A stretch of 64,000 nt of DNA from Stigmatella aurantiaca (GTDB lineage Bacteria > Myxococcota > Myxococcia > Myxococcales > Myxococcaceae), in the NCBI RefSeq assembly GCF_900109545.1, contig NZ_FOAP01000007.1, forward strand, positions 248,001-312,000, in the 5' to 3' direction. Shown here in pieces: positions 36,252 to 45,578 of this stretch (position 1 is the stretch's first letter; every line of letters starts with the position of its first letter). The notes under the pieces are model-generated. The model was not told the origin of the DNA and searched no databases. It worked only from the letters and a program-made list of their open reading frames with translations. Both the position numbers and the translations under genes were made by a program.

Positions 36252-36767
36252 ATGCGCCTGAAGGCGCTCTGCATGGCCCTCTCGCTGCTGGCGGCACCGG
36301 GCGGAGCACTCGCCCAGAGCAAGCTGGATCAGTTCAAGAAGGCCGCGGGCAACGCGAGCAAGTCCACGCTGGAGAAGAAGATCAACACGAAGCTGACGGA
36401 GGATGCGCGCAAGAACCAGTGCAGCTTCAAGTCCGGCACGGATGTGCTGGAGGCCGGCTGCGATCAGAAGCTCAAGAACCTCACCTCCGCGCTCGTCGAG
36501 GCCAAGAAGCAGCTCGATGCGGGCGGGGTGAAGAACTACAAGTTCGAGGTCTCCGGCCACACCGACTCCAGCGGTGACGCGGCGAAGAACAAGGCGCTCA
36601 GCGAGAAGCGCGCCGCGGTCATCGTGAAGGAGCTGGTGGCCCGGGGCGTGCCGCGAGGGGAAATTGTCGCGGTGGGCCGGGGCTCGGAGCAGCCCCTGGT
36701 CAAGCCCGACGACACCGCCGCGAAGAAGGCGAAGAACCGGCGCTACGAAATCCAGGTCCGGCTCTGA
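36252..36767 (+). CDS. OmpA family periplasmic protein
   Basis: 171 residues. Cleavable signal peptide (LCMALSLLAAPGGALAQ, about 22 residues, no lipobox Cys). A Lys-rich linker is followed by a short OmpA C-terminal domain: CSFKSGTDVLEAGC, EVSGHTDSSGDAAKN, SEKRAAVIVKELVARGV, AVGRGSEQPL, NRRYEIQV. It binds peptidoglycan; it has no beta-barrel, so it is a soluble wall-binding protein. The two cysteines flanking the first strand may form a disulfide. AGGTAT-type ribosome site, own terminator downstream. Confidence 0.87.
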   Translation: MRLKALCMALSLLAAPGGALAQSKLDQFKKAAGNASKSTLEKKINTKLTEDARKNQCSFKSGTDVLEAGCDQKLKNLTSALVEAKKQLDAGGVKNYKFEVSGHTDSSGDAAKNKALSEKRAAVIVKELVARGVPRGEIVAVGRGSEQPLVKPDDTAAKKAKNRRYEIQVRL

Positions 36768-36772
36768 GGCAC

Positions 36773-36822
36773 CCCACCGGGTGGGCTGGGTCACTTCTGT
36801 CCCGGCCCCCCCGGTGGGTTTT
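36773..36822 (+). terminator. Rho-independent terminator after the ompA-like gene
   Basis: CCCACCGGG (36773-36781) pairs perfectly with CCCGGTGGG (36810-36818), with an inner GCTGGG/CCCGGC stem, directly followed by TTTT (36819-36822). It lies 6 bp after the stop codon. Confidence 0.75.
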
Positions 36823-36876
36823 CCAAGCAGGCGATTCAAGTCGCCTAATGGGCCCGCATCCATAGAATCGCGGCCC

Positions 36877-39273
36877 ATGCGTCTGGAACAGACATCCATC
36901 GAGCCCAACCGGCTGCACCTGTGGGGCGCGCATGCCGCGCTCGAGATCCGCTGTCCCCTGCCTGGCGTGCTGCGCCTGCGGCACATCCCCGCCTCGCTGA
37001 CCGCGGGCTTCACCCATCCCCGGCTGGGCCCCAAGACGCCCTTCGCCGTCGTCACCGACGAGGGCCTGCCGCTCCAGGCGCGCCGCGAGGGCAACACGCT
37101 CCACGTCACCGCGGAGGGCGTCAGCCTGGAGCTGACGCTGGACACCGGGGCCTGGAGCTTCCGGGACGCCGAGGGGCGCACGCTGGCGCGGTGCGAGTCC
37201 GTGTCGGGCGAGAGCGTGCCCAACATGCCGCTCAACCACCACCGCTCGCGGCTGTCCCTGCACGCGCCGGAGGACGAGGCCTACCTGGGCTTCGGGGAGA
37301 AGGTGGGCCCGCTGGACAAGCGCGGGCTGCGCTTCGTGTTCTGGAACACGGACATCCAGCCGCACCACCCGGACACGGATCCGCTCTACGTCTCCATTCC
37401 CTTCTCCATCGGCCTGCGCCAGGGCGTGGCGTGGGGCTTCTTCCTGGATGAGACGTGGCGCTCGGAAGTGGACGTGGCCTACGCGGACCCCCACCGGGTG
37501 AAGTGGGAGAGCTGGGGCCCCGAGCTGGACGCGTACCTCATCGCAGGCCCCCACCCCGCGCAGGTGGTGAGCCGCTACGTGAAGCTCACCGGCAAGCCGC
37601 CGCTGCCGCCGCTGTGGAGCCTCGGGGCGCAGCAGTCCCGCTGGGGCTACGAGAGCGCGGAGGACATCCGCAACGTGGTGCAGGCCTACCGCTCCCGGGG
37701 GCTGCCCCTGGACGTGGTGTACCTGGATATCGACTACCAGGATGCCTACAAGCTGTGGGAGTGGGACCCCTCGCGCTACCCGGACCCGGAGGGGCTCGCG
37801 CGCGACATGGCGGCCGAGGGCGTGCGGCTGGTGCCCATCATCAACCCCAGCCTGAAGGCGGTGCCCGGCTACGCCCTTTATGAGGAGGCCAAGGAGCTCA
37901 ACTACCTCGTCCGGGCCGACAGCGGCGATGTGCTGGTGGGCGAGGTGTGGGCCAAGCCCGCCACGTTCCCGGACTTCACCCGCGAGGAGGTGCAGCACTG
38001 GTGGGGAGAGTGGCACGCGGACTTCCTCCAGCAGGGCATGGCGGGCATCTGGAACGACATGAACGAGCCGGCGTGCTTCTCGCTGCTGGAGGCCTCCGGC
38101 AGCGTGTCCGCCACGGGCGCACGCATGAACGAGGAGGTGCAGCGCACCGAGGGCAAGACGCTGCCGTTCGCGGCGCGCCACGGCACGCGGCGCCACGTGG
38201 AGGTACACAACATCTTCGGCATGGGCATGGTGAAGGCCGGCTACGAGGGCTTCCGCCGGCTGGTGCCCGAGCGCAGGCCCTTCCTGTTGACGCGCGCGGG
38301 GTTCGCGGGCATCCAGCGCTACGCCTCGGTGTGGACGGGGGACAACTCCAGCCACTGGGAGCACATGGAGCTGTCGATTCCCATGCTCCTGGGGCTGGGC
38401 CTGTCGGGCGTGGGCTTCACGGGCTCGGACATCCCCGGCTTCATCGGCCGGCCCACCCCGGAGATGTTCACCCGCTGGACGCAGCTGGGCGTGTTCTACC
38501 CGCTCATGCGCAACCACGCGGCCAAGCCCATGCCCTTCCAGGAGCCGTGGCGCTTTGGCGAGAAGCACCTGGCCCTGGCCAAGGCCGCGCTGGAGCGGCG
38601 CTACCGGCTGCTGCCCACGCTCTACTCGCTCATGCACGAGGCGTCGCAGTCGGGCCTGCCCATCCTGCGCGCCCTGCTCATGTTGGATCCGGCGGATCCC
38701 CAGGCGGTGCGGGCGTACGACCAGTTCCTCTTCGGACCGGACGTGCTGGTGGCCCCCATCACCAAGCCCGGCCAGACCAAGCGCATGGCCTACCTGCCCA
38801 AGGGCGAGTGGCTGGAGTGGCCCAACCTGGAGACGCCGGGCGCCATCGTCCCGGGCGGCCAGTACGTCATCGCCGAGGGCCCCCTGGACACCGTGCCGCT
38901 CTGGCTGCGCGCGGGCGGCGCCGTGGCGCTCACCAGGTCCGCCCCGCACACCACGACGGCGAACTGGGAGCACCTGGAGTGGCACATCCACGCCGGTGAG
39001 GGCGTGAACGCGACGCTCTACGAGGACGCCGGGGACGGCTATGGGGACTACCGCCTCACCACGCTCACGGGCGGCTTCGACCGGGGCCGCCTCGTGCTGG
39101 AGCGGAAAGTCCAGGGCAGCCTGCCCCTGGCGCGCCAGACCGAGACGCTGCGCATCTACGGGCTCAAGGGCGTGCGCTCCATCACCGGCGCCCTGGAGCT
39201 GCGGGGCGTGGTGAACGGGGTGCTGGAGGTGCCCATGAGCGCCAACTGGGACCGGCTCGTCGTGACGTCCTGA
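36877..39273 (+). CDS. Glycoside hydrolase family 31 alpha-glucosidase
   Basis: 798 residues, no signal peptide, so cytosolic. N-terminal beta-sandwich to about 240, then a TIM barrel with nucleophile D394 in IWNDMNEPACF, acid/base D489 in VWTGDNSSHWEH, and the sugar-binding GSDIPGF (around D518); C-terminal beta domains from about 600. Known activity: hydrolysis or transfer of alpha-glucosides (maltose-type oligosaccharides) with retention. ATG 36877 is used because conserved sequence begins there and the terminator of the previous gene lies just upstream. It converges on the GMC gene. Confidence 0.93.
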   Translation: MRLEQTSIEPNRLHLWGAHAALEIRCPLPGVLRLRHIPASLTAGFTHPRLGPKTPFAVVTDEGLPLQARREGNTLHVTAEGVSLELTLDTGAWSFRDAEGRTLARCESVSGESVPNMPLNHHRSRLSLHAPEDEAYLGFGEKVGPLDKRGLRFVFWNTDIQPHHPDTDPLYVSIPFSIGLRQGVAWGFFLDETWRSEVDVAYADPHRVKWESWGPELDAYLIAGPHPAQVVSRYVKLTGKPPLPPLWSLGAQQSRWGYESAEDIRNVVQAYRSRGLPLDVVYLDIDYQDAYKLWEWDPSRYPDPEGLARDMAAEGVRLVPIINPSLKAVPGYALYEEAKELNYLVRADSGDVLVGEVWAKPATFPDFTREEVQHWWGEWHADFLQQGMAGIWNDMNEPACFSLLEASGSVSATGARMNEEVQRTEGKTLPFAARHGTRRHVEVHNIFGMGMVKAGYEGFRRLVPERRPFLLTRAGFAGIQRYASVWTGDNSSHWEHMELSIPMLLGLGLSGVGFTGSDIPGFIGRPTPEMFTRWTQLGVFYPLMRNHAAKPMPFQEPWRFGEKHLALAKAALERRYRLLPTLYSLMHEASQSGLPILRALLMLDPADPQAVRAYDQFLFGPDVLVAPITKPGQTKRMAYLPKGEWLEWPNLETPGAIVPGGQYVIAEGPLDTVPLWLRAGGAVALTRSAPHTTTANWEHLEWHIHAGEGVNATLYEDAGDGYGDYRLTTLTGGFDRGRLVLERKVQGSLPLARQTETLRIYGLKGVRSITGALELRGVVNGVLEVPMSANWDRLVVTS

Positions 39274-39283
39274 GCCGCGCCGC

Positions 39284-40870
39284 TCACCCCGTGGGGGCCA
39301 GGGCCTTCTTCGCCGGAATGAAGGTCATGGCCCGCTCGGCCAGCGCGGTGATGGTCAGGGACGGGTTGACGCCGGGATTGGCGGACACCGCCGAGCCGTC
39401 CACCACGTAGAGCCCCTCGTAGCCGAACACCCGGTGCTGGGCGTCGATGACGCCCGACTCGGCCGACTCGCCCATGCAGCAGCCCCCCAGGATGTGGGCC
39501 GTCGTGGGAATGCCCAGCACCGTCTCGTTGACCAGGCTCATGGGCATGCCGTCCACCTTCTCGGCCACCCGGCGCGCCAGCTCCGCCGCCTCGGGGATGT
39601 TGGCCGTGGGCGCGGGCCCCGCCTGCAGCGACGTGACAAGCCCCGGGCGCAGCCCCGTCAGCGCGCCCCGCCCCCGCTTCATGCTCAGGTGTCCATCGAG
39701 GGCGCGCATATAAAGGAGGATGATGGTCTGCTTGGCGTAGTCGCGGACGGTCAGCACCCGCATCAACTTGAGCGGATGGCGCAGCATGCTGCCCAGGAGC
39801 CGGGCCAGCCGCGTCACCATCCCCTCGCCCGTGACGTAGGGCGCGCCCAGCATCCGGAAGAACCCCGAGCCCGCCGAGTAGCGCACCGTCTCCAGGTGCG
39901 AGTGCTCATCCGTGTGCAGGATGGAGCCAATGGCGATGCCCCGGGACAGGTCCTGCTCCTTGCGCAGGGACACCACGCCGATGATGGCCTCGGAGTTGGT
40001 GCGCACCGCCTCCCCCAGCCGGTCCGACAGCCGGGGCAGCCCGCCGGGGCTCGCCTTCAGCTTGAGCAGCAGGTCCACCGTGCCCAGCACTCCCCCGGCG
40101 AAGATGACGTGGTGCGCGGTGAAGCGGCGCTTGCGGCGGAAGAACGAGGCGCCCTCCAGGGCCTCCACCTCGTAGCCCCCCCCGGGCAGCGGACGCACCC
40201 AGGTGGCCTCCGTGTCCGCATGAATGGACAACCCGCGCTTCTCCGCGAGGTACAGGTAGTTCTTGTCGAGCGTGTTCTTCGCCCCGTGCCGGCACCCCAG
40301 CATGCAGCCGCCGCAGGCGTTGCATCCGGTGCGCGGGGGCCCCTCTCCTCCGAAGAAGGGGTCCGGCACGGTGACGCCCGGCTCCCCGAAGTAGACGGCC
40401 ACGGAGGTGGGCTGGAAGTCCGTGCGGCCCATCTCCTGGCCCACCTCCTGGAGCAGCTGATCCGGCAGCGTGCGCAGCGGGTTCACCCTCGCCCCGAGCA
40501 TCCGCTGCGCCTCGCGGTAGTGCGGCGCCAGCTCGCTCTTCCAGTCCGCCAGGTGGCTCCAGTCCCCGTTCTGGAAGAAGTAGTCCTTCGGGATGGGCAG
40601 CGTGTTGGCGTAGACGAGCGAGCCGCCCCCCACCCCCACGCCCGACAGCACGGTGACGTGGCGGAAGAAGGTCATCTTGAACAGCCCGCGCCAGCCGAGC
40701 TGCGGCATCCACAGCCACCGCTTGAGGTTCCAGTTCGTCTTCGGGAAGTCCTGGGCCTGGAGACGGCGGCCCTTCTCCAGCATCAGCACCCGGTAGCCCT
40801 TCTCCGTCAGCCGCAGCGCGCTCACGCTGCCGCCGAACCCCGAGCCGATGATGAGCCAGTCGCAGTCCAT
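39284..40870 (-). CDS. GMC family FAD oxidoreductase with ferredoxin-like Cys motif
   Basis: 528 residues of the cholesterol-oxidase-like GMC branch. FAD motif GSGFGG (9-14), GVGVGGGSLVYANT (about 78-90), and a C-terminal GMC region with HILGGCCMG, VVDGSAVSANPGVNPSLTI. Notable: C183, C186, C189 and C193 are spaced CxxCxxCxxxC as in 4Fe-4S ferredoxin sites. Substrate unknown; sterols or long-chain alcohols are possible. ATG 40870 with GGTGGAGG 5 nt upstream is preferred over ATG 40882. It follows xthA by 78 bp on the same strand. Confidence 0.87.
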   Translation of the reverse strand: MDCDWLIIGSGFGGSVSALRLTEKGYRVLMLEKGRRLQAQDFPKTNWNLKRWLWMPQLGWRGLFKMTFFRHVTVLSGVGVGGGSLVYANTLPIPKDYFFQNGDWSHLADWKSELAPHYREAQRMLGARVNPLRTLPDQLLQEVGQEMGRTDFQPTSVAVYFGEPGVTVPDPFFGGEGPPRTGCNACGGCMLGCRHGAKNTLDKNYLYLAEKRGLSIHADTEATWVRPLPGGGYEVEALEGASFFRRKRRFTAHHVIFAGGVLGTVDLLLKLKASPGGLPRLSDRLGEAVRTNSEAIIGVVSLRKEQDLSRGIAIGSILHTDEHSHLETVRYSAGSGFFRMLGAPYVTGEGMVTRLARLLGSMLRHPLKLMRVLTVRDYAKQTIILLYMRALDGHLSMKRGRGALTGLRPGLVTSLQAGPAPTANIPEAAELARRVAEKVDGMPMSLVNETVLGIPTTAHILGGCCMGESAESGVIDAQHRVFGYEGLYVVDGSAVSANPGVNPSLTITALAERAMTFIPAKKALAPTG

Positions 40871-40948
40871 GGAAGCCTCCACCCTAAGATGGAGGGACTT
40901 CTTAGCGGATGGCGCTCTTCCTGGCTCGCCTGGCCGCTGGGCGGTGCT

Positions 40949-41722
40949 TCAGTCCCGGAATTCGGACCAGACGGGGGCGTGGTCCGACGGCTGCTTGCCC
41001 TTGCGCTCTTCCCGGTCGATCTCCGCCTTCACCAGCCGCTCCACCAGGGGCGCGGTGGCGAAGATGTGGTCGATGCGCACGCCCAGGTTCTTGGGGAACG
41101 ACAGGCCCCGGTAGTCCCACCAGCTGAACTTCTTCTCCAGCGTGGGGTGCAGCTTGCGGAACGTGTCCGCCAGCCCGAAGGCGCACATGCGCTGCAGCGC
41201 GTCCCGCTCCTTCAGCGTGAAGAGCGTCTGCCCCTCCCAGGCCGCCGGATCGTACACGTCGATGGGCTCGGGGGCCACGTTCCAGTCCCCGCACAGCACC
41301 AGCGCCTGATCCGGCTTGTGCCGCGTGTCCAGGTAGCGCCGCAGCCGCGCGTACCACTCCAGCTTGTAGACGTAGGCCGGGGAGTCCACCGCCTGGCCGT
41401 TGGGCACGTAGGCGCTGACCACGCGGACCCCGTTCACGGTGGCCGCGATGAGCCGCGCGTGGGAGTCCTCCACGTCATCCGACAGGCCGCGCACCACGTC
41501 CGTGGGCTCCGTCTTCGCGAGGATGGCCACGCCGTTGTACGTCTTCTGCCCATGGGTGACGGCGTGGTAGCCGGCCTCGCGGACCGCCTCCGTGGGGAAG
41601 TCCGCGTCCACGCACTTCAGCTCCTGGAGGCACAGCACGTCCGGCTGGTGGGCCTTCAGCCAGTTCACCAGGCGCTCCTGCCGCGCCCTCACCGAGTTCA
41701 CGTTCCAGCTGGCGATCTTCAT
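40949..41722 (-). CDS. xthA: Exodeoxyribonuclease III
   Basis: 257-residue AP endonuclease / 3'-5' exonuclease of the EEP fold. All motifs are present: ASWNVNSVRAR, LQELKC (metal Glu), GDWNVAPEPIDV, WDYRG, and the catalytic SDHAPVW near the C-terminus. Acts in base-excision repair, incising abasic sites. Normal length. First gene of a possible xthA-GMC transcript, though the two have no functional link. Confidence 0.95.
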   Translation of the reverse strand: MKIASWNVNSVRARQERLVNWLKAHQPDVLCLQELKCVDADFPTEAVREAGYHAVTHGQKTYNGVAILAKTEPTDVVRGLSDDVEDSHARLIAATVNGVRVVSAYVPNGQAVDSPAYVYKLEWYARLRRYLDTRHKPDQALVLCGDWNVAPEPIDVYDPAAWEGQTLFTLKERDALQRMCAFGLADTFRKLHPTLEKKFSWWDYRGLSFPKNLGVRIDHIFATAPLVERLVKAEIDREERKGKQPSDHAPVWSEFRD

Positions 41723-41825
41723 CGCGCGCCACCGTTGCATGCCACCCGCGCCCCTTCCACGCTTTTCCCCACCCCTCCGTGGCCCGGCGGACACACTCCC
41801 CTCTGGCGCCCGAGGGAAAAGCCGC

Positions 41826-41841
41826 TGGCACGCGGGTCGCA
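41826..41841 (+). promoter_or_regulatory. Candidate sigma-54 promoter
   Basis: TGGCACG-N4-TCGC: the GG and GC elements are 10 nt apart as required and 11 of the consensus bases of TGGCACG-N4-TTGC fit with one change. It lies about 65 bp before the TPR gene start at 41909. It could be chance in GC-rich DNA. Confidence 0.35.
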
Positions 41842-41908
41842 TTGAGGAAGGGGCACGGAGCGCGGAGTGCCCCCGCCAGGGCGTCCTCACCTCCGGGAGG
41901 GTCGCACC

Positions 41909-42889
41909 ATGAAGAAGAGGTCCCCCAAGTCCCGCCTGCTGCCGTCCCTCTTGCCCGCCGTGGCGGCCCTGATCTTCGCCGCCCAGCAGGGGCTCCAGGA
42001 CTCGACCCCTCCCGCCCCCGTCCCCACGGTCCCCAGGGCCTTCCTGCCGGAGGCGGAGCTTCCCCTGGGGCCGGTGGAGCGCGCCGAGGGGGTGGAGCAC
42101 GCGCTCCAAACGGACGTCCCGGAGGCTCCCGCCGACCCCCTCAACCTTCCCCACGAGCACCTCTACCGGGTGAACCACCTGGCCCGGGCCCGGACCCTGA
42201 GCGAGCTGGGCGACCCGGCCGGGGCCATCACCGAGTGCCGGCGCGCCCTGCACGACGACCCCGGACACGAGGAGGCCTTGCGGCTCCTGGCCCGCCTGGC
42301 GCCGCGCGCGGGGAGCCCGGACCTGGCCCTGTTGGCCCTGGCCCGCCTGGGGGACCAGTTCCCGGAGGACGCCTCCCCGCTCATCCAGCAGGCGCGCCTG
42401 CTCGTCACCCTGGGCCGGTTCCCAGAGGCCGTGCGCGTGGGCGAAGAGGCCCTCCTACGGGAGCCCGAGGAGGCCGAGGTGTACCAGGTGCTCGGCCGGG
42501 CCCACCTGGCCACGGGCGCGCTCCCCGAGGCCATCCTCCGCCTCCAGCAGGCCGTTCACCTGGATCCCGAGCACGGCCACGCGCTCAACAACCTGGGCTT
42601 CGCCTGGCTGCGCGCCAACGAGAACCAGAAGGCCGCCGAGGTGCTCGCCCGCGCCGCGGCCCTGCTCCCCCATGTGGGCCACGTCCACAACAACCTGGGG
42701 GTGGCCTACGAGCGGCTCGGCCGCATGGCCGAGGCCCAGGCCGCCTACGCCGCCGCCACCCAGCTCTCCCCGCGCTACGTCAAGGCACGCGTCAACGCCC
42801 ACCGCATGAACGCCGTGGCCCGCCTCCAGGGGACGCCCGCCCTCCTGGAGGAGCCCCGGGTTCCGGTTTCTCAAGAGTTGGAGCGGTAG
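41909..42889 (+). CDS. Tetratricopeptide-repeat protein, exported
   Basis: 326 residues. Lys/Arg-rich start and a hydrophobic segment (LLPSLLPAVAALIFAA) act as signal peptide or anchor. From about residue 95 there are about six TPR units (GDPAGAITECRRALHDDPGHEEAL, GRFPEAVRVGEEALLREPEEAEVYQ and similar). It is a scaffold protein of unknown partners. GGGAGGG lies 9 nt upstream of ATG. It precedes the PBP1A gene by 82 bp, so it may belong to that transcript. Confidence 0.8.
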   Translation: MKKRSPKSRLLPSLLPAVAALIFAAQQGLQDSTPPAPVPTVPRAFLPEAELPLGPVERAEGVEHALQTDVPEAPADPLNLPHEHLYRVNHLARARTLSELGDPAGAITECRRALHDDPGHEEALRLLARLAPRAGSPDLALLALARLGDQFPEDASPLIQQARLLVTLGRFPEAVRVGEEALLREPEEAEVYQVLGRAHLATGALPEAILRLQQAVHLDPEHGHALNNLGFAWLRANENQKAAEVLARAAALLPHVGHVHNNLGVAYERLGRMAEAQAAYAAATQLSPRYVKARVNAHRMNAVARLQGTPALLEEPRVPVSQELER

Positions 42890-42971
42890 GGCCCCGGGCC
42901 TTCGCGGGTGTCCAGGCAGGTTTCCGTTCCCTGCCCATCGGTCTAACGTGCTTTTCCTCCTCCCGAGCCCC

Positions 42972-45578
42972 ATGAACCCGGCACGAGCGATGTCCACGCC
43001 TCCCGACGCCCTTCCTCCTTCCGAACCGCCCCAGGTTCCCCCTCCTCCCTCCCGCCCCGGGCCCGGCGCCCGCATCTGGAAGTGGACGAAGCGGCTGCTC
43101 ATCGCCGCGGGAGTGGCCCTGGTGCTGGCGGGCATCGCGGGCGTGAGCGCCTACTCCTACTTCAGCCAGGGCCTGCCTTCCGTGGAGGCCCTGCGCAACT
43201 ACCAGCCTCCGCAGGTGACGAAGGTCACCTGTGGGGATGGCTCGCTCTGCGCCGAGTTCTACAACGAGCGCCGCACGCTGGTGCGCATCGAGGACCTGCC
43301 CGCGCACGTGCGCAACGCGTTCCTCGCCGCCGAGGACGCGGACTTCTACAAGCACGAGGGCCTGGACTTCTTCGGCATCACCCGCGCGGCCCTGAAGAAC
43401 CTCATCCCCGGCAGCCGCAAGTCCGGCGCCTCCACCATCACGCAGCAGGTGGTGAAGAACCTGCTGCTCACCCCGGAGCGGAGCCTCACGCGCAAGATCC
43501 GCGAGTGGATCCTCACCCCGCGCGTGGAGGAGGCCTTCACCAAGGATCAGATCCTCAACCTCTACGTCAATCAGATCTACTACGGGCAGCGGCGCTACGG
43601 CCTGGAGGAGGCCGCGCTCTTCTACTTCGGCAAGCACGCCAAGGACCTGAGCCTCGGCGAGGCCACGGTGCTGGCCGGCACGCCCCAGTCCCCGCACCGC
43701 ATCAACCCGGTGACGAACATCGTGCGCGCCAAGTCGCGGCAGAAGTACGTGCTGGAGCAGATGGCGCGCAACGGCTTCGCCTCCCGGCAGGACGTGGACG
43801 CGGAGATGGAGAAGCCCATCGTCCTGGCGCCCCGGCAGACGCCCCGCGTGGGCGCCTACTACGCCGAGGAGATGCGCCGCACGCTCATCGAGCGCTACGG
43901 GGAGAAGGCGGTACTGGAGGGCGGCCTGCGCGTGCAGATCGCCATGGAGCCCAAGCACCAGGCGGTGGCGGAGGAGGCGGTGCGCAATGGCCTGGAGGCG
44001 CTCGACCGGCGCCAGGGCTACCGCGGGCCCCTGGGCACCGTGGAGGCGCAGCGCTTCGGGCGCATGAAGGACCTCATCGCCCACCGCATCGACGAGGCCG
44101 GGCGCCGGCAGAAGGACGCGGAGTACGTGGCGGATCTCTCCCCGCTGGCCAAGGCGGCCCCCGAGCCCGAGGCCACGGGCGACGAGGGCGCCGAGGAGCA
44201 GCGCCCGGAGCTCACCCCCGAGGAAGAGGCCCCTCCCTCCGCCGAGGAGGCGCTGGTGGGCTCCGTGCCCCTCGTCCCCCTGAAGGAGGGACTGCGCCTG
44301 GCCGGCTACATCGCCTCGGTGGATGACAAGCGGAACGTGGCCCGGGTGGACCTCGTCAGCCGCACCGCGGAAATCTCCCTGCCCACGGTGAAGTGGGCCC
44401 GGATGAAGGGCAAGGGCGCGCCCGCGAAGATCTCCGATGTGTTCACGCCGGGCGAGCTGGTGCTCGTGCGCATCACCAAGCCCACCCCGGCGCCCGCCGC
44501 CGTGGAGGCCACGCTGGATCAGATCCCCGTGGCGCAAGGGGGCCTCGTCGTCATCCGGCCCGCGGACCGGCACGTGCTGGCGCTGGTGGGGGGCTATGAC
44601 TTCGACCGCTCGTCGTTCAACCGCGCCACGCAGGCCAAGCGGCAGCCGGGCTCGTCCTTCAAGCCCTTCCTCTATGCGGCGGCGCTCGGCAGCGGGCGCT
44701 ACACGCCGCTGAGCACGGTGAACGATGCGCCCGAGGCCATCCGCGACCCGTACACCGGCAAGCAGTGGAAGCCGAAGAACTTCGACAACCGGTTCGAGGG
44801 CCCCATGACGCTGCGCGAGGCGCTCACCAAGTCCAAGAACACCGTGTCCGTGCGGCTCATCGAGTCGCTCACCCCCGCCGCCGTCATCGACTACGCGCGC
44901 CGCGCGGGCATCTCCTCGGCGCTGCCGGAGAACCTCACGCTGGCGCTGGGCACCGGCGAGGTGACGATGCTGGAGGCCGCCAACGCCTACGCCACGCTCC
45001 AGGCCAACGGCCGCTACGCGGACCCGCTCCTGCTGCTGCGCGTGCAGGACGCGCAGGGCCTCGTGCTGGAGGAGCACCAGCCCGCCTTCGAGGAGAAGCT
45101 GCCCCCGGCGGTGGCCTACCTCACCACGACGCTCATGCGCAGCGTCGTCGAGGAGGGCACCGCCAAGGCCGTGCGCGAGCTCAACCGCCCCGCCGCCGGC
45201 AAGACGGGCACCACCAACGAGTCCAAGGACACGTGGTTCTCCGGCTACACCATGGACTACGTGGCCAGCGCCTGGGTGGGCTTCGATGACAACACCCCGC
45301 TGGGCAGCACGGAGACGGGTGGCCGCGCGGCCCTGCCCATCTGGCTGGACTTCATGCGCGTGGCGCACGAGGGGCTGCCCGTGCGCGACTTCGAAGTGCC
45401 CCCCGGCATCATCGCCGTGCGGATCGACCCATCGACCGGGCTGCTCGCCGGCAACGCCGTGCCCGGACGGCTCGAATCCTTCATGGAGGGCACCCAGCCC
45501 ACCGCCGAGGCGCCGCCCCCGGGCCAGGTGGACCCGAGCGGGTTCTTCCTCGAGGACGGCAACCGGAGAGGTTTGTGA
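42972..45578 (+). CDS. Penicillin-binding protein 1A, bifunctional
   Basis: 868 residues, one N-terminal membrane anchor (LLIAAGVALVLAGIAGVSAY). GT51 glycosyltransferase domain about 80-260 with catalytic E121 (AEDADFYKHEG) and GASTITQQ; an OB-like insert and linker to about 520; transpeptidase domain with S561 in SSFK, KSKN and KTGTTNE. It polymerises and crosslinks peptidoglycan. ATG 42972 chosen; 42990 or 42948 in the same frame are possible. Its last bases overlap the next start (GTGA). Length and order match PBP1A/MrcA. Confidence 0.93.
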   Translation: MNPARAMSTPPDALPPSEPPQVPPPPSRPGPGARIWKWTKRLLIAAGVALVLAGIAGVSAYSYFSQGLPSVEALRNYQPPQVTKVTCGDGSLCAEFYNERRTLVRIEDLPAHVRNAFLAAEDADFYKHEGLDFFGITRAALKNLIPGSRKSGASTITQQVVKNLLLTPERSLTRKIREWILTPRVEEAFTKDQILNLYVNQIYYGQRRYGLEEAALFYFGKHAKDLSLGEATVLAGTPQSPHRINPVTNIVRAKSRQKYVLEQMARNGFASRQDVDAEMEKPIVLAPRQTPRVGAYYAEEMRRTLIERYGEKAVLEGGLRVQIAMEPKHQAVAEEAVRNGLEALDRRQGYRGPLGTVEAQRFGRMKDLIAHRIDEAGRRQKDAEYVADLSPLAKAAPEPEATGDEGAEEQRPELTPEEEAPPSAEEALVGSVPLVPLKEGLRLAGYIASVDDKRNVARVDLVSRTAEISLPTVKWARMKGKGAPAKISDVFTPGELVLVRITKPTPAPAAVEATLDQIPVAQGGLVVIRPADRHVLALVGGYDFDRSSFNRATQAKRQPGSSFKPFLYAAALGSGRYTPLSTVNDAPEAIRDPYTGKQWKPKNFDNRFEGPMTLREALTKSKNTVSVRLIESLTPAAVIDYARRAGISSALPENLTLALGTGEVTMLEAANAYATLQANGRYADPLLLLRVQDAQGLVLEEHQPAFEEKLPPAVAYLTTTLMRSVVEEGTAKAVRELNRPAAGKTGTTNESKDTWFSGYTMDYVASAWVGFDDNTPLGSTETGGRAALPIWLDFMRVAHEGLPVRDFEVPPGIIAVRIDPSTGLLAGNAVPGRLESFMEGTQPTAEAPPPGQVDPSGFFLEDGNRRGL

